Shown piece by piece: positions 1 to 10,648 of a stretch of 64,000 bases of DNA. Position numbers and translations under genes: made by a program. This stretch comes from Cenococcum geophilum 1.58 (taxonomy: Eukaryota > Ascomycota > Dothideomycetes > Gloniales > Gloniaceae): NCBI GenBank assembly GCA_001692895.1, contig KV748204.1, positions 1,454,771 to 1,518,770 on the forward strand, given 5' to 3'. Positions within the stretch are counted from its first letter, which is position 1; the number at the start of each line of letters is the position of its first letter. The notes below the pieces were generated by a model. That model had not been told where the DNA came from. It did no database searches and saw only the letters and a program-made list of their open reading frames with translations.

Positions 1-546
1 TCCTATATAGCTAGTATATTATACTACCACGTCTATTTATCCCAAAGGAGCTCTTATATTTATAGGTAGCTCTTTTCTATATTATATTATAGTACCTTAA
101 TAGTGTAGATACCTAGGTTGTCTATTATTAGGAACGACCTAAGATATTTATCTATAGTGTATAAGCTTTGCCTTAGCTCCTTATAGAGTACTAGGAGCTT
201 TAAGAGCTTTAGCTAAAATCTAAGCTATTATCCTTAATATTAGCCTATTTATCTATTTTAACCTTAATTACCTCCTCCTATATTTGGCTTTATTGTTTAC
301 TTCGGCTACAGCTATAGCTAGATATTACGTCTTCTTTTTACTAAACTTTAGTTTAATAGTAATATATTTACTTAGCTTGGGACAAATCGGTAATACGTCT
401 CTTTATAAGCTCTTAGCGCTTACTATCCTACTTACTTCTCTTTCTTATATTGCTCTTTCTTTTAGGCTTTTTACAGAGCCCTCTACTAGTCTCTTTTATC
501 TTTATATTCCGTCTACTTCCATTAGTCTTATTCTAGTTATGCTATT
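1..546 (-). pseudogene. Degraded AT-rich sequence, possible outer part of LINE D
   Basis: No intact gene is visible. The minus strand is purine-rich, as in the sense strand of the LINE remnant at 22,010-23,215, and this stretch ends where element A begins. If A inserted into LINE D, this would be the LINE's downstream continuation. The possible target duplication (CTATT at 542-546, ATATT at 22,005-22,009) matches at four of five bases. Low-complexity runs of TA and CT codons give a hydrophobic plus-strand frame at 284-619 that I do not consider a gene. Confidence 0.3.
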
Positions 547-977
547 TGCTATATTTATTACGGACGCTTTAAGTACAATATTACGACTACTTAGAGAGGA
601 GTTAGAAGAAGCTAGTTAGTTAATATAGGTATAGTCTAAGATAGAACCAATAGAACTATGTAACGAGGAATAGTAGCCAAGTTACATAATACGATCTATA
701 TAATCTATAAAATCTATATAATCTATAATAGAGCAAATAGAGCATACGTACCTTATATATAAGGAGGGTTTCCTAGAAGTACGGTTATATATTTAAAGGA
801 CCACAGTCCCTACACTAGATAGTTCTTTCCTTATAGTAATTCTTAGAATATAATTAGAGTTAATCTGTTAGGCAACCACTCTACCAGTTATTATTACGTT
901 GTTAACTTACTTGCAATACCTATACACCTAGCCCAATAATAAACATATTATAGCACTTACTATAAGGTTCCGTTACA
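547..977 (+). repeat. Left LTR of element A
   Basis: Matches 21,576-22,004 nearly throughout. The shared part is certain from about 556 (reading ATTACGGACGC) to 977. The first ten bases differ between the two copies, so the outer edge is uncertain. Confidence 0.8.
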
Positions 978-3743
978 TAATTACTACCTAGTTACGGTTT
1001 TAATAAGTCAAACAATATGCTACCAAAAGCAGCTACTATAACGCCATTAACGGCGGCAACTACTTTAAGGTTAGGAGGCGATACTAGTATAGTAGACACT
1101 AACTTACAACAACCTATAACGGTTAGATAGTTATAAGAGATAATTAACTAGTTAATAGAGAATAACGTAATACTTAAATAGAGGATTAACGGAATAGGCG
1201 TAGTAAAGGTTAAGTTACTATTAATTAAAAGATTCTTAGGAGAGAGATTAAAGCTTAAAGAATTCCTTACGCAAATGTATTTTAAGGTAGCATAGGAAGG
1301 AGCAAAGCTGGTAATACCTATAGATTAAATAGCGTATATAGGGCTATTCCTGTTAGGAAAGGCACTTAAATAGTTTAAATCTTACCTTATAGAGATACAG
1401 GCTAATAGAATAATAACCACCAATTAGGACGTATGGTTTATATTCTTAAGTTAAAAGGGGTTTATAAAGCGACTAATATAAATATTTAGAGATCTAAAGG
1501 CAACGACTATAGCAGAAAGAAAGCTTTAAGACATTACGTAATAAACCTTAGCAATTAAGTATATAACGTAGTTCTAAACGCTAGTAATATAAGTTAAGTG
1601 GAATAATAGGGCGCTTATAGCATAGTATAAATAGGGACTTAAGGCTAAAGTCTAGGACGTAATTATTCTAATAAAAAATGCGGATACCCTAAGGGATTTA
1701 ATAGATTAAGTAATAAAGATTAATAATAGGATTTACTAAAGGGAACAGGCTAAGAGAGGTTAGGATAGAGTTCTATAGTTATATAAGGCGTAGAGTATAT
1801 AATAACTAAAGCTAAGTTAAAAACTATAGTATAGCGCAGAGCTAATAGACCTAAGTAGTACTAAAGAAACCTATAAGAGATAAAGTAAGAAACTATAGAA
1901 ACCTAGAGGTTAAGGATCTAGTAATTATAGGATTAAGGAGCAAAGGCTAAACCAGGGATCTTAGCAGCAGAAGATATTTAGGCGGACTTTATAGCAAAGT
2001 TAATAGTTTAGAGACGGAGCTTATATAAATTACGGAAAATAAGGTTACTTCGCGAGGGATTATAAAGATGGTTAGAGTTACTATATAATAAAGGGAACTA
2101 GACTAATAGTAGACAACACATATGTATAAAGGGATAATAGTGTACTATAAGGAATAAAAGAGTATTTAATTAGAAGTTTTGCGTTTTATTATAATAACGC
2201 ATACTAAATTTATAAAGACGCTAAGTATGGCGCAAGCTATTGGCTATAAAAGCTAGAGTTAAGAGGACTTAGAGGAACTAAAGAGTTAGATAAAAAATAA
2301 GATTAACTCTATAAGCTAAATTAGGATATTATAGTAACGTGCGGACAATAATTAGTAATAATAACAATAGAATTAAAGTATTTATTAATTAATAGCGGTA
2401 AGGAAGATAAAGGAACTAACTAGGGGTATTTAAACCTTAATAACGTAACTATAAAAGCAGAGACTAAGACTATTATAGAGCAAGGTTTAGTAACGGGCAT
2501 TATAATACTGTTGGATACGGCATTTATCGCTTTATAAGATAAAAGGAAGAGTATCTTAAAGAGATTAAGTAAGTAGACGACTGCTAGTGCTAATTTATTA
2601 CTTAATAAAGGTAAAAGGCCAAAGGCTTAAGACTTTTAAGAAGAGATAAGAGAGATTTAAGATTCTAAAGATAGAATAAGGATAGCTTAAGGACCTATAA
2701 TAGACGACAACTAATAGAGCAGAGTAGTAGCTTAGTTTAGAGATATATAAATAAGCTTAGGACAGAAATTCCTAGAGGCATAAGACTCTTAAGATAAGAT
2801 AAGTAAAATTTAAAACTCTTAAAATAAGATAAAAACACTATAGACGCTTAGTTAGACTAAGGTAGGAGTAAAGCTTAAGTTAGAAGTAAGCTTAGGATTA
2901 AAGAATCTAAGGGATTAAGAATTCGGAGTATAAATAAGGACACCTATAAATAAGAAGTATGAGGCTTTGTTATAGATTAGAGAATCTATAATATAAATAG
3001 CAGTTAGATTAGAAGATAAATATATAAACCTAGAGGACCTACTAAGTAAATAAGAGGTTTAGCTTAAAGATTAAAAGTTTAATACCAAGATTAAGAAGCA
3101 AGAAAACTTTAAGGATTTACTTATAAGACGCAAAAAAAGAGAAACTATAGCAGAATTTAGAGTAAGAATTGCTGTATAGTAAGAATAGAAACTAGATAAG
3201 AGATCTAGCATATTAGGACGTATAAGGGATAGAGTATTTATATAAAAGGTTACTAATAGGCCTAAGATAGGCACACTAAGAGCTAAGTGGCTTACTAAAC
3301 TGGAATAAGAAGAGGATTTAGGGATTTTAACTAGGTTTAAGGAACGACACATAAAGGGCTGTTATAACGCAGTAATAAGAAAATACTTCCTTACGGATAA
3401 GCCGTATATACTTAAGGGGTTATACTAAAAGTGGTATAGACAATAACATAATAATAAGTAGGAAGATTTCTATATATAGTTGGACGAAAAAGTTATTTAG
3501 GACCACCTAATTATAAAAAAAAGCTATAACTCATATTAAAGAAGCCTTAATTATAATATTAAAGGATCTAAAGGAGTAATTAGAGGACTAGAGAAGTAAA
3601 AGGTAAATTTTAGTACTAGTAAATAAAGTTATAACGCTTAAATTAATACAAGAAAGGTTTAAACTTAGGGATAAAAATAAGCTAAGAGTTAACCTAAGGT
3701 ACTAAGCATATTATATATTAGCATAGATTATATATATAGATAA
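978..3743 (+). pseudogene. gag-region remnant of element A
   Basis: This is purine-rich on the plus strand, as expected for a gypsy gag and leader. A zinc-knuckle-like stretch lies around 2,015-2,070, identified by Gly, aromatic and basic spacing in one frame. The region is dense with stops and codes for nothing now. It is cut at 3,744 by LINE B and continues after 9,380. Confidence 0.65.
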
Positions 3744-3758
3744 TGCGTATAATATATA
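3744..3758. repeat. Target-site duplication of LINE B, left
   Basis: TGCGTATAATATATA, identical to 9,366-9,380. The length of 15 bp is typical of LINE target-primed insertion. Confidence 0.85.
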
Positions 3759-5199
3759 ATAATTTATTGCTTAACGTCCGATTTAGATCCCTATTGGGCC
3801 CATATGGACTACTCCTTATTTACATATAGGGAGAAAACTCTATTTAAGAAAAATGAGAAAACCCCGTAATCCATCTCCCCGCCTTTTAGGACTCGCCTAC
3901 TTAGCGCCTGCGAGTCGCCTATAGTGCTCTACTACCTTACTATTTAACCTCCTTAGGAACCACTGCTGCCGTAACAAGCCTATAGACGCGCTAGTATCAT
4001 AAACTATTACTCTACTACTGTAGAGTTACTAGGGGGTACCTGCTGCTCGCCCCCTTGCCTTCTATTACTATTTCCCTTGCAACCCGGAACTAATTTAGTA
4101 TATTTTAACTAATAAGCTACTAGGTAACCGCCTTAAGGCCTTTTTATATTAAAAGCAGTGTATTATAGTTCTCTATGCTAGCTGCTAAGAGCATTATTTC
4201 TTAATTAGTGCGTAGGGGGCATAGCAGTATTACGTGTTTTGGTGTCTATCTTAGCCAGCTATATTCGCATCTTAGGCTACCTACTAGGACACCCACCTAG
4301 TAAAGCCAATCTTTTAGTCCTATTATTCCTGTTCTTAAAAGTGTTACTATTATGTTTTCTGCCTTTATTAGGCCTTCTCAGAGCCCTTAGGTATTTACCC
4401 CCTATAGCGTTAACCATACTATAGCTTAGGTTTGTCTTGCCTAAGTCAGCCTCTATACCTTTAACTCCTATTCGCCTCTCTAGCGTTAGTCTAACTAGTA
4501 TTGCATTACGGTAGATAGTTTCCCGGCATTCTTATGTGTTCTACTTTAGCTCCTTTCTCTGTCTTACTATTGTCTTTGCTAACCTCTTACACGTCTCCCT
4601 TCCTCCTCTATATAGGCCTAGGCCCTAAAGCGGCACTATTCTTCTTCTGCTTTCTTTACCTATTTCTCTAATATCTCTTCCCTACTTTAGAGTTGTTGGT
4701 TTATTCTCCTACGGGGCACCCTAGGGTCCCTCTATAGTTTACTTAGGCGTGTCTTAATGTACTTTATAACATTAGAGTTGCGTTTATTTTGCGTCCTTTA
4801 TATTACAGCGGCTTTAATATATAACTATAGGGGGGGAATATTGGATTCCTTCTTAAGCAGTGCTGTGGCCGTTCGCTTGTACCCGCCTATGATACTTTAA
4901 AGGCAGGCTGTTTAGACCTTTTAAAGTAGTTTAAGGAGTAATTTAGGGGGGCCCTTCTTAGTTTCTCTAATGGCCCAAATACTAGATCTATATATTATAG
5001 TTGGCCGGACAACTGCTGTATATAGTAAGCGTGACCTCTAGAAGCATGGACCCTATATAGAGTTAACAATCCTAGATAAAGCGATGAACTATGCTTAGCC
5101 TTTATGGGCCGCTTATGCCGTATATGCGCTCCACTAGAGCTTGCTGTCTACCCATACTCCTAATACCCTTAGGCCCTAAACTAGTTAACCCCTAAAGCC

Positions 5200-7450
5200 T
5201 TAGATGCGAATTATATGCTAGAGATCTATAGATTGGTTACGTTTTCTTATAAAATAGATTAGCTGGTATTTCTCTGGTAAGAATTGGACTCTATAACGTT
5301 TTGCCTATTCTATATAAGTATTATAGGCTTTCTTTAGTGTTCTACAATTCTCTGCGGCTATTAGCCTATATATAATTAGGTTTATGTTGTTAATAAAGCC
5401 TATCCCCTAGGTCGCCCCTTTCTTAAAGGAGTTAAGCAGGTTGCTTATAAAGAAAAGGAAGAGTATAGGTAAGAGGGGTAATCCTTATAGTATTCCTGTT
5501 ATAACTGTAATAGGGGGGCTCTAGTATCCGCTAAAGACTAGTAATATTTCTTTTTAGCCTATAAACCCTTAGACAAATTATATAATCTATTCTGGGAAGC
5601 CCTTTGCCCTAAGGATATACAGGAGACGCTTATAGGGTACATTATTGTAGGCACCACTAATATCTAGGCTAAGCATTAATACTATAAAGTCCTTTCGCAT
5701 CGCCCATGTAGATTTAATGGTAGCAGCGAGTAGCGTAAGTGCTAATAGTGTTAAGCGGTTCTTTCTTGCCCCTATTTAGCTTTGTAGTAGTAAGGCGTGT
5801 TCCTCTACCGTGTCTACTATACGTTCCGCTATTACCCTTTCTAAGATCTTACTAAGGGTGTTTTCTAAGGCAATAGGGTAGTAGCTTCCTAGGATTAAGT
5901 AATCTGCTTTACCTTTTTTTTATAGGATAACCGTTATTATAGATCTTCTAAGTCGCGGGTAGTAGCCTATAGTAAAGCATACTCTAGCTATATCTATAAG
6001 CCAAGGTACTATAAGTGGCCCACAGGTTTTTAGGGCCTTATTTAGAATCCTATCTAGTCCTAGTACTATATTGTTTAAAAGGCGGCTAATAGTTCTAGCC
6101 ATTTCCTCTATTATTATGTCGCTGTCGACCCGCAGGTAAGTCACCGGTGTTTCGCCCGTAATATTACTAAGGTCTACTAAAGCCGGTTAGGGGAAGAACC
6201 TTTCTATAAGGATCTTTGCCTTCTTATTATTATCGTTTATAGCCTATAATTCTCCTACTCTTCGTAGGGGTAGTAGGTGTAGGTCTTCTACTAGGCGCCC
6301 TGCCTTTTTTTTTGCCCATTTTGCTATAGCCCAAAGGCCCTTATTATGGGGGAGGCTCGGGTTAGAAGTATACTTGTTTATAAACCGTCTCCAGTTATTC
6401 CTTGCTTCTTTTTTTAGGGTATTCTTTAGCTAGTTTCTTATATCTTTATATCGTCTCTCGTCTTTAGGGTTATAGCTACTTATATATTTCCTTCTTACTC
6501 GTCATTAGCTGGTAACCAGAACTACACATTATGTAGACTATACGTATCGCGCGTAGGGGCCCGGTTTTAAGATCGGGCAGTGCTCTTCCAGCCTATTTTT
6601 AATCGCTGCCTGGATCCTTTCTAGTCTTTGGTCGATTTCCTTAGGGGTGGCCAATAAGCCTCGCTTATTTAGTATTAGGTGGATTTCTTCTAGGTTTTAG
6701 AGTTGTTATTTAACTGCATTAAGAAAACTGTCTGTCTTAAGCTTCCTTATTACGTATCTTTTTCTATTTAGTTACGCTTTAGTATCTAGGTCTAGCTGTA
6801 TCTAGATAGGGATATAGTCTAGGGTAAGTGCCCATTCTTCTTTAGGGTTGCACCTTTTAAGTCTCTAGTATAGGCCTTCGTCTATAAATATGAGGTCAAT
6901 TATGCTTTTGGCGGTGCCTTATTACCATATAATTGCTCCTAGGGGGGTGGCTAGCTTAAGGCCCTAGATATCCATAGCTCTTAGTAGGCACTCTAACTAT
7001 TAATCTGCAGTAATATAGATACCCCCCCACCACGGGTAGTAGAGGTTTATGTCTCCTAATAGGATAGACTCTATACCTTCGGTTTCCAGTAAGCTTATTA
7101 CCAATATAATATTCTCTATTTATAGGACCCCTTTGACCCTAGGGTTATATATATTAATAATTTGTACCGGTCCCCTATATATTTAGATTATTATAACTGC
7201 AATATCTAGGTTAACTGCCTGCTATAACTATAAGGACAGGCTAATAGCCTTGCTAATTATAAAGCATACGTATATAGCTACTTTTAGTTTATATAGGAGC
7301 TAGAATCCTCAGGGGCAGTATATTAATTATATAAAGGTATTGTAATACGGTTCTTATATAGTAAGGATATAGTATTTCTCTAAGTCTAGACTGTCTAGTA
7401 GGGGCCTTACAAGGCGGTGGTTTGTATTGCCGCAGTTATACTATATAATG
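5200..7450 (-). pseudogene. LINE B ORF2 remnant: endonuclease and reverse transcriptase
   Basis: The minus strand shows the endonuclease signature ILLGDINLYYPWWGG at 7,066-7,022, the GDxN...PWWG motif of LINE AP-type nucleases. An RT N-terminal stretch at 6,144-5,920 is open for 74 codons and contains PLIVPWLIDIARVCFTIGYYPR. RT motif A follows as LSLDISGAYNN near 5,673-5,641. Motif C near 5,405-5,366 reads GFINNINLIIY, where the catalytic Asp pair is Asn-Asn; that is what G-to-A RIP changes would produce from Asp codons. In-frame stops lie throughout, so the enzyme is dead. I could not place an RNase H domain with confidence. Confidence 0.8.
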
Positions 7451-7599
7451 GATAGGTAGCGGACCCCCGGCAAGGGTCCTTTAACTCTCCTTTATTCCTC
7501 ACTTCTTTTATTTCCACTTTCTCTAGGATATTTAAAGCTTCTATCTCTTATATCTACACCCTAGTTACTACTCATTTTATATAGAGCTTTTTATTCCCG

Positions 7600-9340
7600 T
7601 GTTTTATGTTCCTATTAGCGCTTCTATATCTAAATCTGTTATTGTTACCAGTTCTTCCCCTATTCTTACTAGTCGGCTATATGCCCTTTATAGGTCGGCT
7701 GCAAATATTATATTTGCCGCATTAAGTCTAATTCTTAATTGTCCTAGTCTTAAGCCTACTATCGCTATCCATAGGGGTCTTCCTACGGGGCGTCCTCTTC
7801 CTTATGTCCCCTGTGACCCTTATATCCCTAATCGGTCTAGTAATGTCGCACAGCGTCGCTTCTGGCCCGTTAAGGCTTAGGATGGCTAGCCTAGCCCTCC
7901 AGTATTAAAAGTAGGAAACGCTGGGAAGGCGCCTACGTCCCCCTAGCTTATCGCCTGTTATTTCCATTTATATAATCTAGCGTGCAGTTATTCCCGCAGC
8001 TATTAAGCCCTTACCTTCCGTCTCCTATATTTAATGCAGTCTTCTCTCTCCCACGCCTTATATATGCTTTAGTGGCAGTTCGCGCATTTTGTTTAGTCTT
8101 GATTTAAGCAATATCTCGTATCGTAGGGGCCTATACAGTGGCCGCAGCACACCTATACTGCGCATATAGATTAGGTATGTCCCTATTATATATAGCAATA
8201 GCATCATTCTAGGCGTAGTCTGTAGTTATAGAGCCTTATATTATATATAAGGCCATTTATAATTATTCCTTTTTAGATAAGGAGTTTTTACATTCCTAGT
8301 ATATATATGCTAACAATAAGGGAGCTATGCGTTCGTCCGGCGTCTCCCTAGCGAGTCTCCGGCGACCCTTATATCCTCTTATTATTCTCATTATATGCTT
8401 AGTTTACATTTTCCTGTTAAAGCCATTGGATTTAGGTAATTTCGAGTCCTAGTATAAGGCGTTCCGTTTATCTTACTATCTCCTATATAATTGCTGTGTT
8501 ATCCACCTAGCGTCCCTTTTCTACCCTAAGGCTTATAGGAACCGCTAGGACCTTAACTAGGTAATCCTCGCGGAGTACTTTTATACTAATACATTCTCTT
8601 AGCCTATCCCCTACCCTTACGGCTTATTCCTTTGCCTATTAGTCCTTTAGGGTAACTCTAATGTCTTCGCTCTTAAGGTGTCGGACTACAACAGCGTTAT
8701 AGACCTCTTTGCGTATCTCTATAAGGACTTCTATTTCTAATTATCCCCTAAGCCCCTCTACTTATTTTATATTTAGTTATATTATAATTATATACCTAGT
8801 TATTAACTTAAGGGGGGTAGGTTCCCTATACTGTAAAAGCGCAGCTACGGCAGCCTAGGTGCGGTTCGCCGGTAAAGGGGGGTTATACTTATTTTTAATT
8901 TTGCTTAGCTGTTGGAGGATTTAATTAAGGGTTTGCTAAAGGGGCGCCTAAGGTTCGCTAGACTGGCGGAGCCATTCTACTAGCTGCATTAGTTTGTTAT
9001 AGCTAACGGTTACTCCCCCGCAATTTTGGATACTAAATGCGTCCAATAGGCTTTATATTTTGTTAGATGCCTTCTTAATAGAGGTATTTCCGCTTTATGG
9101 TGTAGTATTCGCCCGTCTTTATTGTAGAGGGCCATTACTAGGCGTAGTTCTAGCGGTCGCGCGCGAGTGCGAGCTACCGTCGTTTGATGTGTGCCTCCCC
9201 TACGATATATACATCTTAGGGGGATTCTCTAGGTGTTTTTTAGGGTTCTTTTGGTTAGTTTTAGTCTTTTTAAGCCGGGTGCAGCAAGAGCTCCTATTAA
9301 TTATATATAGAATAATTAGGTTTTAACGCTGGGCGCTTTT
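7600..9340 (-). pseudogene. LINE B ORF1 (nucleic-acid-binding) remnant
   Basis: On the minus strand, Cys and His codons around 8,235-8,105 fall in a pattern like the tandem CCHC knuckles that end ORF1 in fungal Tad1-type LINEs, separated by stops. The rest of the stretch shows no domain I can name. It lies upstream of the endonuclease, as expected for ORF1. The plus-strand frames at 7,599-7,880 and 9,060-9,326 are antisense to it and are taken as chance. Confidence 0.55.
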
Positions 9341-9365
9341 TAATATGTAATATACTAGGTGTCTT

Positions 9366-9380
9366 TGCGTATAATATATA
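9366..9380. repeat. Target-site duplication of LINE B, right
   Basis: TGCGTATAATATATA, the identical partner of 3,744-3,758. Element A resumes directly after it. Confidence 0.85.
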
Positions 9381-10053
9381 TAAAGTACTTAAAGATAGGA
9401 ACCAAAAATATCTAATAAGGATATATTAGTTAATAAATAAGGCAAAATATTAAAACGCTAAGTATATATATAGTTGGCACTTAGTAGAAGTTTAAGAATA
9501 AGGGGACTTAATACTTTAACTAGGAAGATTTCTTACGGAAGAATACCTAAACGGACGATAGTAGTGGGAATGTCCTAAGAATATATATTTATAATATATT
9601 AAAGATAAAAAGCGAATTAAGTATTAGCCTAAGTTAGACTAAATATAAATAGGATTAAGCAGCTAATAGTTAGGAAAAGTAGAGGCCTATAGGACTAAAA
9701 GAAACTAGTAGTAGAGCCTTAAACCCTTAAAGGAATTTAAGAATAATACCTAAATTTATAAGTTAAGTGGCAAGATTAACAGTTTAAGGCATTAATAGAT
9801 AGTAGAGCAATAAGGAACCATATCTTATTAGTAGCAGTTAAAAAAAAAATAGGGTTACCATATAGGAAAAAGGAATATTCTTACTTATTAGTAATAATTT
9901 TAGGAGATCCGATAGCCTACGGAGGAGGTATTATTAATCTTAAAATAGGACCAATTTAGATAACTATTAAAGGGAGATAGATTAAGATGTCTTTTAATAT
10001 ATTACTATTAGGGAATAATAAGGCAGTATTAGAAATGCCTTAGTTACAGGAAT
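9381..10053 (+). pseudogene. End of gag and protease region of element A
   Basis: Element A resumes after the LINE. A retroviral-type aspartic protease stretch (ALIDS...) is recognisable near 9,780-9,815, followed by hydrophobic beta-strand-like residues. The frame is heavily broken. TRIM copy 1 interrupts it at 10,054. Confidence 0.6.
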
Positions 10054-10197
10054 TGTTATACCTAAGCCTAACCTACTTAACTATACAAACCACCAAAAAG
10101 GTAGCAGTAGTGTCTCGCGACTAGACAGGCTGCTAGTTGGAATGCCTTATAAGCTCTCTAGCCTATACCGTAAGTATAGGTAGCGCATTGCATAACA
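10054..10197 (-). repeat. Left 144-bp terminal repeat of TRIM copy 1
   Basis: Begins TGTTATACC and ends CATAACA. It pairs with 10,505-10,648 at the same length. Confidence 0.85.
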
Positions 10198-10504
10198 ACT
10201 ACACCCCCTCCTAGGGCGCATGTTCTTAGGCGCCTGAACTACGACAAATGGCTAGCCTTTCGCCAGGTGGTCTTGGCCACGCAGCGTACAAGCTGCCCAC
10301 AGCACCCTAGCTGTAATCGTAAGGCGTCCCCGCTAGTACCCAAATGTACTAGCACTATTAAGCCATAAGGTGACCTTCCAGCAAGCACGTGCGATACCCT
10401 GTACTCGACTGCAGGCAGTGCAGTCGCTTAGGCTGTCCCGTACTCATGAATATTCAACCCTATACCGGATCGAACACTAACCTCCAGGTAGTTACAAGAT
10501 ATAT

Positions 10505-10648
10505 TATTATGCCTAAGCCTAACCCACTCGACCATATAAACTACTAAAAAGGTAGTAGTAGTGTCTTGCGACTGGATGGGCTGCCGGTTAGAATGCCTTA
10601 TAAGCTCTTTAGCCTATACCGCAGGTATAGGTAGCGCATTACATGACA
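10505..10648 (-). repeat. Right 144-bp terminal repeat of TRIM copy 1
   Basis: Begins TATTATGCC and ends CATGACA. On the minus strand it carries an A-box-like TGGTCGAGTGGG at 10,534-10,523. Confidence 0.85.

Larger units (their letters stand above)
3759..9365 (-). mobile_element. LINE B, full length (5.6 kb), RIP-mutated, inside element A
   Basis: A non-LTR retrotransposon on the minus strand. It is bounded by a perfect 15-bp target duplication, TGCGTATAATATATA, at 3,744-3,758 and 9,366-9,380. Read on the minus strand it has ORF1 with zinc-knuckle-like spacing (about 8,235-8,105), an apurinic endonuclease (about 7,450-6,500) and a reverse transcriptase (about 6,150-5,300). This order, the endonuclease type and the fungal host fit the Tad1/I group. 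Both ends are marked by the duplication, so this is not a 5'-truncated copy. There is no long poly(A) at the 3' end, only a short AT-rich run. Confidence 0.88.
10054..10648 (-). mobile_element. TRIM-like element, copy 1
   Basis: A 595-bp unit with two 144-bp direct terminal repeats (10,054-10,197 and 10,505-10,648), each of TGTTA...TAACA type, around 307 bp of non-coding DNA. The flanking 5-bp target duplication is GGAAT (10,049-10,053) and GAAAT (10,649-10,653), differing by one G-to-A change. A pyrimidine-rich run just inside the left repeat would be a polypurine tract on the minus strand, hence the orientation given. It has no coding capacity, so it is non-autonomous. TRIM means terminal-repeat retrotransposon in miniature. 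Confidence 0.85.

Noticed and set aside
284-619. 111-codon hydrophobic plus-strand frame
   Set aside because: It runs across the left edge of element A, has low-complexity Leu/Ile/Ser composition typical of T-rich RIP sequence, and matches no family.
7599-7880. 93-codon plus-strand frame
   Set aside because: Antisense to LINE B, with no recognisable domain.
9060-9326. 88-codon plus-strand frame at the LINE B 5' end
   Set aside because: Antisense to LINE ORF1/leader; no start context or homology.
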